From contig JAWKPC010000009.1 in the NCBI GenBank assembly GCA_041390865.1, positions 62,001-126,000 on the forward strand: a stretch of DNA of 64,000 nt, written 5' to 3'. The position numbers and the translations under genes are program-made. Positions within the stretch are counted from its first letter, which is position 1, and each line of letters starts with the position of its first letter. Below are positions 11,334-21,035 of this stretch, in pieces. The stretch is from JAUIIK01 sp041390865. Lineage in GTDB: Bacteria; Chloroflexota; Chloroflexia; Thermomicrobiales; CFX8. The notes beneath the pieces are model-generated. The model had not been told where the DNA came from. It saw only the letters and a list, made by a program, of their open reading frames with translations, and made no database searches.

Positions 11334-11582
11334 GTCGTTCTCCTCCTTCAGTTCACAATAGGCCCGGATGGATCGTCCCCGGCATCGAATATATCCTGAC
11401 AGCCCCAACACTGTTTTTTATGTCTATAGGCAGTGGGCCAACGAATGCCCCAATCGCCGTCCGGTCAATCCAACCCGGTCCCGATGAAACGGCGCGCTCC
11501 ATAGTACAGCCATTACAGAGAATGCGGGCCGATAGTGGCGCCGTGATAGTCGCGTCTAAGCGATCAGCTTGAGATCCGTGCA

Positions 11583-12800
11583 CTACGCAAGGATCCATTG
11601 AGGGAGATGACGAGTAGGAGTCCCAATAGCCCTGTGAGCCCATCGAAGCGATCGCAGCTGGGCGCCGACAGTTGAGCTCAGACCACCGATTAGGAGCATG
11701 CCGACCGGAGTAAGACCGATAGCAGTAGCGATGAGTCCCAGCGCTCCCGATCGTGAGTCAGCCGGTGCAGCGCTGAGCACGAGTGCAGCTTGGTAGGCGC
11801 CAAACAATCCGACACAGACACCAAGCCCGAATTGGATTAGTAGTGACAATGCATAGATCGGCGACAACGCAAGTGCGACAAGCAATGCGGCTGTTGCGGC
11901 TGAGCCCCCGGCAAAGAACGCCCCTGCCGTACGGGACCGGTACCAAAGGCCAGCCAGATACCCGTCACTATTGCCCCAGCGCCATCGGCACTGGCGAGGA
12001 GTCCATCCAGAATGGGCCGACATCGAGGATATCGCTGGCAACGATCGCGATGAGCTGCTGGTACGGAAAGATTAGGACGTTGATGATGACGGTAACTATG
12101 AAGACTCCCGCACGACAGGTGCCCGCATCATGACCGACCAGCCGCTTCTCATTGCATCGACCAGACGGAGCGCCGCATCTGAGTCCGGGAGCGGACCGGC
12201 AACCGTCTCCTCAAGTCGATCAGCCAGAGCAGCCCGGTGATATATATCGCGGCGAGACACCAATAGCCGATTGCGGCATCACCGATTGTGAGCAGGAATC
12301 CGCAGTGATCGTTGCGAAGATCTTCGATCCACTCATCGAGAGCGCTTCGAGTGACATCGAGTTGGCCAGCAGTGATCGGTCAACTTCATCGAGAGCGAAC
12401 GCCGAGCCGAAAAATCGGCTGCCCAACCGGTGCCGATGAGGGTAACCATCAGGTAAATGAGCCAGACCGTCTCCGTCCCCAACATAAAGGTGAGTGCGAG
12501 GATGATGGCGGCGAACAGGGCGATCCCGTGCACTCCGATCAAGATATCGATGCGGCGTACCCGATCGGCGACGACACCGAGGAAAGAACCGAAGAGAAGC
12601 ATCGGTAGCATGCGGAAGAATCCGCTCAGACCTACTTGAAAGGGCGAATCGGTCATCTCAAGGATGATCCAGCCAGTAGTGATGATCTCGAGCCAGAACG
12701 TACTGTAATAGAGAACCCCGGAGATCCAGAGACGGCGATAAGCAGGCGACGAAAGAACTCGAGACGAGAATCCAGGGACTGTATCTCGCCTTAATCCCAT
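11583..12800 (-). pseudogene. MFS transporter, frameshifted
   Basis: The N-terminal 135 residues (from ATG 12800) read SPAYRRLWISGVLYYSTFWL, then GRM-type loops (FLGVVADRVRRIDIL) and membrane helices, typical of MFS_3-type exporters. The middle (about 12220-12430) and C-terminal part (11583-11990, helices around LLVALALSPIYALSLLIQFG) continue in other frames. Reconstructed length is about 400 residues with around 12 helices. It shares strand and neighbourhood with the DUF1177 gene. It could move the hydantoin substrate or a product, but the family gives no specificity. Confidence 0.7.
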
Positions 12801-13064
12801 CTGGTCGAGAGCCTTTCGCTTTTCCCTCTGCCGACTCGACTGAGACCTCCGAGGTCGCCGATCCGATCAGTCTAGTCCTGCCGCTCGAATATGTGTTGAG
12901 ATTCGGGAAATCGCGGACTACAAGTAGATCATGGATCGGCTTGAACTCCAGAACGTCTTCCAGTATCCGCATCGTCGTAAGGAGCTCGCCGGCTGAAACT
13001 CCCGGGTTTCCATCGGCTGTAGTAGGGTTTCGGCCATGGATGCTGGGCTGATCAGACCAGGTGA
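12801..13064 (-). other. Possible remnant coding sequence, function unknown
   Basis: On the minus strand one frame reads ITWSDQPSIHGRNP, then GELLTTMRILEDVLEF and HDLLVVRDFPNLNT. It has protein-like composition but no start, length or family I recognise. It may be the tail of a gene cut at the left edge of the island, which begins at about 13.06 kb. Confidence 0.3.
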
Positions 13065-13436
13065 TCATGCTTGAAAAACAGGTTGGAATTCTCTGTTCTG
13101 GAGCCAACTGATCAGATCGCTGGCCATCCGTCTGGTGAGCAGGGAGAAGCCCTCCAGGTTGAAGAGCTCAGTGACCGCTTCCTCGAAGGCCGACAGATCC
13201 CAGCCCGCTTTCAGCGCCAGATCGTTCAGGTAGTTGACCTGGCGATCGGTCGCGAGCTGGTCCTTCCCTTCCCGGTGAAGGCCGGAGGCTTCCGGCGGTG
13301 TTGGCGCGCTGTCGCTTCGTTGCACCGGCGAAGACTGCTCAACCGCCGGTTCAGCAAGAAAGCCAAGTTCGGCCAGATGGCCGGAGAGTGTGTAGAGCTG
13401 GTCGAGACTGGTAACGGATACAGTCAACTGAAACAT
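13065..13436 (-). CDS. Hypothetical protein, last gene of the minus-strand small-gene cassette
   Basis: An intact 123-residue ORF (ATG 13436). The N-terminal 30 residues (FQLTVSVTSLDQLYTLSGHL) look like a small alpha/beta sensor-type fold. A Pro/Ser/Glu-rich linker follows, then a helical C-terminal part (TDRQVNYLNDLALKAGWDLS) like the short helical domains beside single-strand-binding or primase-type plasmid proteins. No family is recognised. It sits three bases after the upstream gene's stop, so it belongs to the same operon. Confidence 0.7.
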   Translation of the reverse strand: MFQLTVSVTSLDQLYTLSGHLAELGFLAEPAVEQSSPVQRSDSAPTPPEASGLHREGKDQLATDRQVNYLNDLALKAGWDLSAFEEAVTELFNLEGFSLLTRRMASDLISWLQNREFQPVFQA

Positions 13437-13439
13437 GAG

Positions 13440-13712
13440 CTACTCCTCTTCACTCGTGAACGTCGTGTCGACGCCGGTACCGCGTCGATAAAGATCACGA
13501 ATGGCATCCTGCTTGTCATTGAGATAGTGCCCGAGCAGACAGCCGCTGGCATAGCCGACGATCCAGGTGACGTAGCGACCGGCACCCTCCCGTCGATGGC
13601 CGGTGTCGACCAGGACGAGCGTCTCGCCCGCCCGGTTGCGGGCTGTCGCGAGCAGTTTGGCATCGTCACCCAGCAGGTGCTGGATGCCGGTCAGGTCCTT
13701 GAGCGCGATCAT
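13440..13712 (-). CDS. Hypothetical protein, 90 residues
   Basis: Intact ORF from ATG 13712, overlapping the upstream gene's stop (ATGA type). The sequence is acidic to neutral with a central segment RYVTWIVGYASGCLLGHYL resembling an enzyme-like or structural core, and ends FTSEEE. I recognise no family. Overlaps on both sides show it is a real member of the cassette. Confidence 0.72.
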   Translation of the reverse strand: MIALKDLTGIQHLLGDDAKLLATARNRAGETLVLVDTGHRREGAGRYVTWIVGYASGCLLGHYLNDKQDAIRDLYRRGTGVDTTFTSEEE

Positions 13713-13894
13713 CCTGCCTTCGTCCCATCTTCAGGCGTGATCGAGATCCGCCAGCCGCCGCCCAGGATCAGATCGAGCCGGTCGATGTCCCGGGCCAGGT
13801 CGTGGCGCGGATTGCTGATGCTGCTGGCCCGCTCCCACTCCTCCTGAAGACGTTGCCTCCAGCGCTCCAGAATCGTCACCGTCAATCGGGTCAA
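13709..13894 (-). CDS. Hypothetical protein, 61 residues
   Basis: A small basic, helical ORF (MTRLTVTILERWRQRLQEEW at the start) ending in GGWRISITPEDGTKAG. Four-base overlaps with both neighbours support expression as part of the operon. There is no recognisable domain. Confidence 0.68.
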   Translation of the reverse strand: MTRLTVTILERWRQRLQEEWERASSISNPRHDLARDIDRLDLILGGGWRISITPEDGTKAG

Positions 13895-14112
13895 CTGCTC
13901 GGGTGTCCGGTTCCTTCATCGGCCTCTCTCTCCACGTCGATGCGGTAGCTGACCAGGATAATGTCCTCGATCTGGGCCAGCTCGGCCAGGTCATGTCGTC
14001 GGCCGGTTCCGCGATGCGAGCAGCCGGCTCGCCGGTCGAACAGCTCGTACAGGTATTCCCTGTGCTGCTCGACCGGTTCGGGTGCTCCCTCGTGCTCGGG
14101 ATCAGTCAGCAT
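13891..14112 (-). CDS. Hypothetical protein, about 73 residues
   Basis: The frame is open from 14175, but I choose ATG 14112 (MLTDPEHEG) because a GGAG lies seven bases before it and the upstream residues look non-coding. The protein is acidic and rich in His/Arg (EHREYLYELFDRRAGC). Its stop overlaps the next gene's start. Confidence 0.6.
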   Translation of the reverse strand: MLTDPEHEGAPEPVEQHREYLYELFDRRAGCSHRGTGRRHDLAELAQIEDIILVSYRIDVEREADEGTGHPSS

Positions 14113-14188
14113 GGTCATTCTCCACAAACAATAGCGGCAGGTTGTTGGGTGTCCGCCGCTCTCTACATTGTTCATCGGTCTTCGCGGC

Positions 14189-14372
14189 TCAGGTAGCTGT
14201 CTCTGCCTCGTAGGTCTCCTTGAGATAGCTCATGTGACTTTCGAGCCGCTTCCGGAACTGCTGGTCAGTCTCCTCCGCTTGCTGGCAGACGACGGCACTG
14301 TCGGTGTAGCCCCGGCTGTTCTTCTCGACCGAGCTTCGCCCGGCGGCAGGCACTCTGGATCTGCTCGTTCAT
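14189..14372 (-). CDS. Hypothetical protein, about 61 residues, one frameshift
   Basis: Starts at ATG 14372 (MNEQIQSACRRA), shifts frame near 14335, then reads SRGYTDSAVVCQQAEETDQQ and FRKRLESHMSYLKETYEAETAT to TGA 14189-14191. A short helical, charged protein with no family assignment. Without the frame correction only a 36-residue peptide would be made. Confidence 0.5.
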
Positions 14373-14413
14373 CACGGGTCCTTTACTAATCGGTGGAAGC
14401 GCTACACGCTCAA

Positions 14414-15154
14414 CTACACGCAGCCTCGTCGATATCCGGCTTGCCGGCAGCGGAAGGCGGATCCGGGCTCGAACATGCAGGGACAGGGGTCAATCGTCCC
14501 CGCCTCCTTGTTGGCGTCGCTGATGGCAATCCGGTCGGGCTTGGGCCACATCCGGAGGGGATAGATAACCCCACAGGATGGGCAACGTCTGGCTCGGGAT
14601 ATCGTCCGAGCGTCGTCATCCAATGGGTTGATCTGCGTGGCATCTGCCTCCCGTTCTTCATACGCTTGCCGTTCGATGGCTTCCTCGTAGAACTGGTCCC
14701 CATCAGGGATGCCGATGGCGGCCAGGTGGTTCCCGCTGAAGTTTCGGTTCTTCGTTGAGTACCAGGCGAGCCGGGAGATGACCTCACCCAGGTTTGGAGT
14801 CGTTGGTCGACCTGGTTGGAGTGTCTCGAGGATGTCTGATAAGGTTGATTTGGGAGCCTGCGTGAGAGGACACCGTTTCCGCCGTGGTAGAGCGTTTCGT
14901 AGACGGTGTCGAACTTCGAGGTCGTCCGCCGTTCCAGCCCGTCAAAGCGGGTATGGGCCGCCCTGGCGATTTCGCAGACGGCGCTGAGCGATGGCCGCTG
15001 GTCGATCAGCTCGCCGACGTTGCCCCGAATCTCGGACACCTCCGCGAGGATCTCGACCGTGCGTTCGGCAAGACCATCGATCCGCGTGCTGCTGTCATGG
15101 CTCGCCTTGCAGCTGCTCGATGGCCGTCTCCTGATCATTGGTGATCTCAGCCAT
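14414..15154 (-). pseudogene. Coiled-coil plus zinc-ribbon hypothetical protein, frameshifted
   Basis: Begins MAEITNDQETAIEQLQ at ATG 15154 and after one shift reads a long helical stretch (RIDGLAERTVEILAEVSEIR), which is a likely coiled coil. After a second shift near 14860 it reads EVISRLAWYSTKNRNFSGNH and ends in a clean 69-residue stretch with a four-cysteine zinc-binding pattern (CPSCGVIYPLRM, then CPCMFEPG). It may be two genes; I found no convincing start for the second part. A nucleic-acid-binding role is suggested only by the ribbon. Confidence 0.5.
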
Positions 15155-15163
15155 ATCCAGAAT

Positions 15164-15560
15164 CTATACTCGATGACCGCGAGATCCGGCCGGCTCCCCG
15201 CAGACGCAGAGTACCGTGCGAAGGGCGCGCCAGTGACGCGCTGCCTGCAGGAGCTGCTGCTCGGTTTCAATGGCGAGGTCGTAAACACCCGTTCTCCAGG
15301 CACGTCGCCGTTGCTGCAGCGCCTGGTGATAACGATCCCGAGGCCCTCGATCTTCGGTCCCCAGCCGTGGTTGCCGTGGTAGCTCTGGTAGGGGTACTCC
15401 TCCTCAAGGGTAGCGCGCGGCGCAGCAGCTGGATCAAGGTGCTCCGCTCGTCGTTCGAGCCGGCGAGTCTGAGCGGGATGTGCTGTGTCTTGACGTTGCG
15501 TACGGTGACGTCGGTCGTGTCATGCATCGTGACGCGCTCGATCTGCCAGTTGGTGGACAT
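15164..15560 (-). pseudogene. Hypothetical protein, about 131 residues, frameshifted
   Basis: ATG 15560 has an AAAGGA six bases upstream. The first 45 residues (MSTNWQIERVTMHDTTDVTV, then QHIPLRLAGSNDERSTLIQL) are clean. The rest continues in other frames as EEEYPYQSYHGNHGWGPKIEG and YDLAIETEQQLLQAARHWRA to TAG 15164-15166. No family is recognised. Position and strand place it in the small-gene cassette. Confidence 0.5.
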
Positions 15561-15699
15561 GGCGATTCCTTTCACTGAGGTCGAGAAAAGGGGATACGCA
15601 GCACGGGGCGCTGGCCAGACGCCTCTGCCTGTCCCTCCGCGATTACTTGCCTGACTAGCTACAACTGAACCCAGATGGAGGAAACTCAGCGTCTGGCTA

Positions 15700-16604
15700 T
15701 CAGGCAGCGGCAATCAGGTGTGCTGCGGAGATAGATATGCTATGCGGCAGAGAGTTGGGGTGTCTTGCTGGAGCGAGCGCCTCAATCTGTTCGATCGAAC
15801 TGCTCGCACAGCGGCTGATACGCGCAAGGAGCTTTGAAGATCACCTTCCTTGACCCTCCTCAGGAGGCCGGGTAGAGATCGCTGAAGGTCGGCGCAGGCG
15901 TAGTGCGTCGCGACTGATGTGAGCGACCGACTCCGCCTCCCCACTCCTTCTGGTCGGACACCGATTTGCCGATCCTCCTGTCGTTGCTGATGCAGATCCA
16001 CGTGAGCCAATTCATGGAGCATGACAATCGCCTTGTGGGCTGCCGGCCCGGTCGGGGCGCAGCAGGATCGCCCGCTGTCCGGTTCTGGTATTCCACTCGG
16101 CCGTACCCTCGGCGGCCATCGCCCGCTCGCACGCGGACCGCGATGCCCTGCTGCTCGCAGATACGGGTGAGTGTTAGAAAGTTCCTCGTCTCCTTCGATG
16201 ACCGGGATGGGTGACTCGTCGGCTGCTGCCGCCAGCTCCTCGTCGAAGACCTCGGTCTGCTCAACGTCCCAGATGCATAAGTGATCTTGAAACCGGTGAC
16301 GTATCGGTACTCGCCGTCCCTCATCCTCCTTGCACCGTCATCGCGGCGCCCAGATCGCGATGCCAGGCTCGCCTGCCGCCTGCCGGCCCATGCTGCCACT
16401 GGCGGTAGCCGCGGCAGATCGTCGCGCCAGGACGCTGGAGCTGAATCAGGGCGTTGTTGTTCAGGCTGCGATCGGGAAAGCGCGCCTGCCACTCCGGCAG
16501 CCGGGTCAGCCGGGTGAGTCCCGGAAGTCGAGCACCTGCTGTTCGGGTCTGTCAACAGCTGCTTGTGCTCGGCGAGGGCACTTCGTCGCTTCTCTGCGGT
16601 CCAT
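15700..16604 (-). pseudogene. ArdC-like antirestriction protein: ssDNA-binding plus metallopeptidase domain, frameshifted
   Basis: Starts ATG 16604, directly after the stop of the upstream gene. Across several frames the ArdC order is readable. First comes the N-terminal part (SLNNNALIQLQRPGAT, GYRQWQ), then a basic GRQ/GIAIWAP-type block and TGFKITY with VEQTEVFDEE. These are followed by a zincin motif HELAHVDLH in KAIVMLHELAHVDLHQQ and EAESVAH/VATHYA at the C-terminus. The tail RISRCASSSIEQIEALAPAR ends at 15700. About 301 residues, normal for this family. ArdC-type proteins bind ssDNA and protect incoming DNA from restriction, and they mark conjugative or plasmid-derived DNA. Its presence in a cassette next to a replication gene supports a mobile origin for the island. 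Confidence 0.72.
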
Positions 16605-16943
16605 CTAGATCGGCTCCGTTTCGATGTGATCAAGGGGAATCGTCGTCTCGTAGCTGGCTCCGAGGGTGGTGTCTCTCAGGATCAGCGTGATGCGGTAGCT
16701 GTCGAGAGAGAGGTCCTCTAGCTCCAGGTTGCGGCCATCGATCGTGGTAACACGCTGCTCCTGATGGGTCGCGAAGACGCCCTCCAGGACCTTGAGGACG
16801 ATGGTCTCGCCAGGAACGAGCGTCGTCTTGTAGTGGTCGACGATGGCCTGGATCTCCCGGACGATCTGCGTTGGCGGGCGATCCTCCTCGATCTTCATCT
16901 CAATCGCTCTCACTAGCGCGGCTGGCGTCGCCGGGTATGGCAT
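16605..16943 (-). CDS. Hypothetical protein, 112 residues
   Basis: I choose ATG 16943 because AAAGGAG lies seven bases upstream; the frame is open 13 codons further. Sequence: MPYPATPAALVRAIEMKIEE, an N-terminal helix, followed by a beta-rich half (TIVLKVLEGVFATHQEQRVT, LILRDTTLGASYETTIPLDH). It ends flush against the ArdC-like gene (TAG then ATG), so the two are co-translated. No family is recognised. Confidence 0.75.
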   Translation of the reverse strand: MPYPATPAALVRAIEMKIEEDRPPTQIVREIQAIVDHYKTTLVPGETIVLKVLEGVFATHQEQRVTTIDGRNLELEDLSLDSYRITLILRDTTLGASYETTIPLDHIETEPI

Positions 16944-16991
16944 GGACTGGCTCCTTTCGGTTTGCCGTCGGTCGGTTTGCACGGTTGGTGA

Positions 16992-17218
16992 CTACATGGG
17001 TATTTCCCTGGCTCCTCCTTCCTTCTTCGTTGCCACTATGGAGTGCCGGGGGCTCGGGCGATACGTGCCGGGCGATCGGTCGATGCGGCGGTCAGGTCCG
17101 CGTATTCGTTCAACCTTCGCCCAGATCTCCCGGGCTAGCTGGTGATGACCGCGCTGCCAGGTGTCCCGACAGGGGTCTCGCCAGAAGGCCAGTTCGACGT
17201 TCTGAGGTCGATCGTCAT
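16992..17218 (-). CDS. Hypothetical protein, about 75 residues, one frameshift
   Basis: ATG 17218 follows AAAGGA by eight bases (MTIDLRTSN). After a shift near 17185 it reads VELAFWRDPCRDTWQRGHHQ and LAREIWAKVERIRGPDRRID, and ends at 16992. Small, basic and Trp/Arg-rich; function unknown. Confidence 0.5.
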
Positions 17219-17316
17219 CCGGGCTATCCTTTCCGTTTCCGGCGGCAAACCTTGCCCGACCCGGAGCGGTGCGCGGTGGGCGCAACTCCAGGCCGGGCGT
17301 CTGTTGCGGGAATCAG

Positions 17317-17655
17317 CTAGCGGTTGAACCGGACGTCGAGGGCGAGACGGTCCCGGTCCTGCCACCAGTAACCGGCACGGGTCTGCGCGTCGCTCAGATA
17401 ACAGTCCTCGTAGAGCCACTGGCTGCGGTCGACGAACACGCCGTCGGGGTCCACCCCACGGTTGCGGGTTTGATCGAGGAAGGCTCCCAGTGCTCTCGAT
17501 CCGCTGGTTCGACGCGTGGCATCTCCAAAGGAAGCCGGTGGCGGGCAACGATCAGGTCCGTCTGGAGAATCTCACATTCTCGCAGCAGATCCTCGATCTC
17601 CGAGCGAGCGGGTCAGGTCCTGGTTGCGGAAGCGCTCGGCGATGGTCGTCTCCAT
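17317..17655 (-). pseudogene. Hypothetical protein, about 112 residues, frameshifted
   Basis: The start overlaps the upstream stop as TAATG (ATG 17655): METTIAERFRNQDLTRS, then in another frame EIEDLLRECEILQTDLIVAR, then GAFLDQTRNRGVDPDG and LYEDCYLSDAQTRAGYWWQD, ending TAG 17317-17319. The first half is helical and probably a short coiled coil. No known family. The TAATG junction is the best evidence that the reconstruction is right. Confidence 0.55.
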
Positions 17656-18312
17656 TAGTCGGCCCGCCCATCCCCGAGCATATATACGGGGAGACGCCCA
17701 TGGTGGCCAGCGCATCGAGCTTCTCCTGGTTGCTGGCGATGCGTGCCTCCCGTTCACCATACTGCCGGACGACGTCGGGGTCGTGTGCGGCAGGCCAGTC
17801 ATGATGTGGAGCAGGTCGGTAGGGGTAGCGATGTCCGGTCCGGCGGTCCTCCCAGCCCTCCGGCTCCACTCGCAGGTGCAGCTGGCCCGGATGCCGGCCT
17901 GGTCGTGCTCGAGCTGGACCTCGGCGTAGCTCTCCTCGATCTGGGGACGGGGATCGACGACGGCGGCCTTGACGTAGAGCGCTTCCGGCCAGAGGGCGTT
18001 GCGTTCCTCGAGCTCCATCTGCTGGTGGGTGACCTTGTGCTGGAAGTCATAGCGGTCATCCTCGGTCTCGAGCTGGAGGATGATCGGGGTGTAGTCCCGT
18101 TCGATGGCCCACTTGAGCTGGCCGAAGTGGAAGGCGCGGAGGTTGTCGGTGTCGATGCGGTCGAACTGGTCGGGCTTGGGCATGGCGTTGAGGTCCTCTC
18201 TTCGGGGGAGTGGTTGACGGACGGACTGCAGGCGGCGGCGGATCCGGACAGTCATGGCGTTGACCTTCTCTCTCACCGAGCCGGCGGGCAGCGGATCCCG
18301 ATAGGTCTGCAT
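17655..18312 (-). CDS. Hypothetical protein, first gene of the minus-strand cassette, frameshifted near its end
   Basis: ATG 18312 (MQTYRDPLPAGSVREKVNAM) has AAAGGAG eight bases upstream. Two further in-frame ATGs (18255 and 18183) are each preceded by a similar purine-rich TCAACGCC-ATG context, so internal starts are possible. The body reads AFHFGQLKWAIERDYTPIIL and QLETEDDRYDFQHKVTHQQ, then a Cys pair in ASCTCEW. Frames change near 17870 and again near 17690. No family is recognised. As the promoter-proximal gene it would set the level of the whole cassette. Confidence 0.6.
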
Positions 18313-18500
18313 CCGCTGTGCTCCTTTCTGTTGATCTGGACAGTGATGCGATCTGGTGTGCACGGCGGTGTGTGCATTGCAGTTGGGTGTGCAGTGGCGT
18401 AGCAGAGGAACTCAGATCTGGTCAGCTCAGGTCAGTGGCAGCTGTGGAGGGCGAACGCAGCAGGGCGGCTGCGCATTGTGGGTGCGGAGCAGCACCGCCT

Positions 18501-18528
18501 CCCCGCCCAGGTGCGACGCGGGGTTTTT
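18501..18528 (+). terminator. Candidate intrinsic terminator, plus strand
   Basis: CCCCGC (18501-18506) pairs with GCGGGG (18518-18523) and is followed directly by five T. No convincing plus-strand gene ends here, so it would terminate a short transcript arising from the region divergent to the minus-strand cassette. Confidence 0.5.
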
Positions 18529-18909
18529 GCGGCGGCCGGCTGGCGAGTGCGCGTGCTGTGTCGGCTGGAGCTGTGCAGCGGAGCGGAGCAGGCAGCGCTC
18601 CGTCAGCGGCGCAGGCAGCAGGGCTCGGGGCTACTGCCATGCCCCCTCTGCAAACACAGACCGGGTACCTCCTTTACCTCCCCCTCTTTTCATCCCTATC
18701 CACTCACCCTCCAGCAACCAGAGATTTGGCTCGGACGGGTTGGGTGCTGCGTCATCGGTGGGAGTTGACACCGCTCTGCTCAGCATCACCAGAGTGTAGC
18801 GATCCGATGGAGATTACGTAGATTGACGGATGCGCTCCTGTTTAGCCCAGGCTAAGGTGAAAGTATCGAGACATATTCGCTAAAGCCGTACTCCAGGAGG
18901 GAGACCGCC
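18529..18909. other. Non-coding stretch upstream of the barrel protein gene
   Basis: A GC-rich half (to about 18650) gives low-complexity Ala/Arg/Pro translations with no family resemblance. It is followed by a C/T-rich tract and a less GC-rich segment near 18800-18890, which is the likely promoter region of the gene at 18910. I see no gene. Confidence 0.5.
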
Positions 18910-19556
18910 GTGGCGATCAGTGTTTCTTGGATCTATCAAGTCCAGGCCGGGACGGATGGACGACTTCTTCGACACGATGAAAGGGCGGGCAGCCGCCGGG
19001 GAGATGGTCTATTGCCCGCCACCGCCCAGCATCTCTGGCAGGTTATCATCGGCGGCCAGGCCACCGGCGCCGTCTTCCATTTGGTCGACCGGGACAGCAT
19101 GGCCGATCTGGCCACTGTCACTGAACAACCCAAGCCGAAGCTGGGGCAGTCTTCAATGAGCTCACCGGACCGGACGGGCCGGCGAGTTGATTGCCCGGAA
19201 TGTACAAGACGTCCTCTCGGAAAAGGCGACCTCGGTGGTGAATCTCCTGGCATGTGGTGGGCCAGGCGAAGTCAGGGCGGCTGCACGAGTTTGTCGACCG
19301 GCTCGAAGCGATCAACGAGCGGGTCATGGCACATGGTGCCACCGGCGTCCGGCATACACGCAACGCGATCAGCGGGCCGGCGACTGGGACGCTGAATACT
19401 CGGTCGAGCTTCGCCGACCTGGCGAGCTGGGCGGAGGCGATGGACAACCTCGCTCAGGACGAGGCCTGGCAGCAATTGATATTCAGGGAGCTCCTGTCGA
19501 CCGATGGACCGCTCATCCAGACGGCGGCGATGCTACGACGGCGAATTAACCTGTAG
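18910..19556 (+). pseudogene. Two-repeat dimeric alpha/beta-barrel (NIPSNAP/ABM-like) protein, frameshifted
   Basis: GTG 18910 has AGGAGGGAG ten bases upstream. Read across frames the protein is about 215 residues and has two halves of similar design. The first is SVSWIYQVQ, then RMDDFFDTMKGRAAAGEM and TGAVFHLVDRDSMADLA. The second is AKSGRLHEFVDRLEAINERV, then THATGV-type loop HTRNAISGPATGT and SSFADLASWAEAMDNLAQD. Each half looks like one ferredoxin-like unit, suggesting an intramolecular barrel as in NIPSNAP or antibiotic-monooxygenase-like proteins. No catalytic residues can be assigned. It is a single gene between the minus cassette and the replication module. Confidence 0.55.
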
Positions 19557-19667
19557 GGATTCGCGTAGCCCACTGTGCGGATTGTCGAGCTGGCTGGCGG
19601 TAATGAAGCTACCGTCACTCCGAAGGCAAACCATGGAGTGCAGTCTCCATACTCGTGAGGATAGTCC

Positions 19668-20065
19668 TCATTCTCCTACCGGCCCAAGATGAGTCGTCCA
19701 GGGCCCGTGGGTCTTCGGCGTGCGCCAAAACGGTTGCTCCCTATCGCGTAGTCCAGATTGACCATAGGCTGAATGAGAGCTTCCTTCTAGCCAAATCGAT
19801 GTGGCGGCGCGGATCCGACTTGCCATTGCCGTTGGTAGTGAGCCCAGACTTGGTGCCATTCTTCCAGAACGGGGATCTCCTCGTTTTCGGTAGCAAGACT
19901 CTTGAACCAAAGACGCTGTCCTGCTAATAATGTTGGAGGAACGACTCGGTTGGATGTAGGAACGGACAACGACAGATACTGACGTGCAGGACTCGCGCTC
20001 AATGGTGAGCCATGGATAACGAAGCATCCCACATTACTCCACTCAGCCGGAGCAGAGGTCACCAT
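19668..20065 (-). CDS. Hypothetical protein, uncertain
   Basis: From ATG 20065 one frame reads SNVGCFVIHGSPLSASPARQ, then LLAGQRLWFKSLATENEEIP and VLEEWHQVWAHYQRQWQ. Around 19790 a neighbouring frame seems to continue to 19668. The first 75 residues look protein-like; the rest could be chance. No family is recognised. Confidence 0.35.
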
Positions 20066-20129
20066 CTTTCCCTTGCTTGCTTTGGTAAAGCTTGTCCTAT
20101 TTGGTAGCGGCTTGATTCGGTTACGAGCC

Positions 20130-21035
20130 CTATAGTCTCAGCGAGCTGTGAACCCCATCGCGTTTGTTGATCTGGCAGTTAGGACACCAGTTTCGTTCTC
20201 CAGGCTTCGGTCTTCGTTGCTGACGGAGATACAATCGACCACAACCACTACAGATAAAGAGCTTGTTTGAACGTGCGATTGCGTGCATCAACCGATTACG
20301 AGTGCACCAAAGAGGCCACCACCGCCCTCTGTGACTGTGATGCCTTTCTCTGTCACTGCAACGTAGGCCAGCACCCGCAAGACCTAGCCACCCACCCACC
20401 AGTCGTACTATGAGTTCTCTTTGATAAGCGCGTTGCTCTGGTAGCCACGATTGCCATCTAGTTCCAAATTGAGCGGGACAGAGGTGTGAATACTCGATCC
20501 CTCGAGGCATTGATCTTCCCACTCTATTTCAAGCCGTTCGGAATCGTAGCCTCCGATGAGTTCCACCAAGCTTTAGCCAATCGTCTTGATCGCCCAACTC
20601 AACGGCACCATGAAGCTTTGCTGAAATTCTGAGGGCGGCCAGCATCCACGTCTGCCACTGGGACCAGTTGTCCAGACGTTCGATCAGAAACTCTAGGTAC
20701 CGTCACGTTCCCTCGCTGATAGACCTCCTCTAACCAACTCTCACGCCCGTTGCCAACGTACGCGTACACGTCGACCAGGTTCTAACGAAGCCTTCACTCT
20801 CAAAGGCACGACACCAGTTCTCTGGCCAATCTCATGCAGCGCGCTCTAAGGGAAGATCGTTAACGCCGAAATCTTCGTACTCCCGGCCAAACACGCCAAA
20901 TCTGCGGCTGAACTCTAGAACACGACTCGACTCGTTGAAGAGCGGGCTGAAGTTCTCAAGAAAGTGATGGAGGAGCAGGAACACAGGGCACCAGAAGAGG
21001 TCGTCGGGGCTCCTGAACTCGTATCGCCGGACCAT
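20130..21035 (-). pseudogene. Zinc-ribbon protein of unknown function, frameshifted
   Basis: ATG 21035 starts a clean N-terminal segment (MVRRYEFRSPDDLFWCPVFL, then SRRFGVFGREYEDFGVNDLP). The middle is readable in pieces (LIERLDNWSQWQTWMLAALR, DDWLKLVELIGGYDSERLEI). The C-terminus reads LMHAIARSNKLFICSGCGRL and NWCPNCQINKR, a CxxC-x17-CxxC zinc ribbon, ending at 20130. The reconstructed protein of about 300 residues resembles the plan of CGNR or abortive-infection-like proteins with a terminal ribbon, but I do not recognise it. It may be an accessory gene of the island. Confidence 0.5.

Noticed and set aside
18422..18640. Minus-strand ORF rich in Ala/Pro/Arg as a gene
   Set aside because: Low-complexity GC-driven translation with no family resemblance. 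The AAAGGAGG-like stretch upstream is 28 or more bases away, and several other frames there are open as well.
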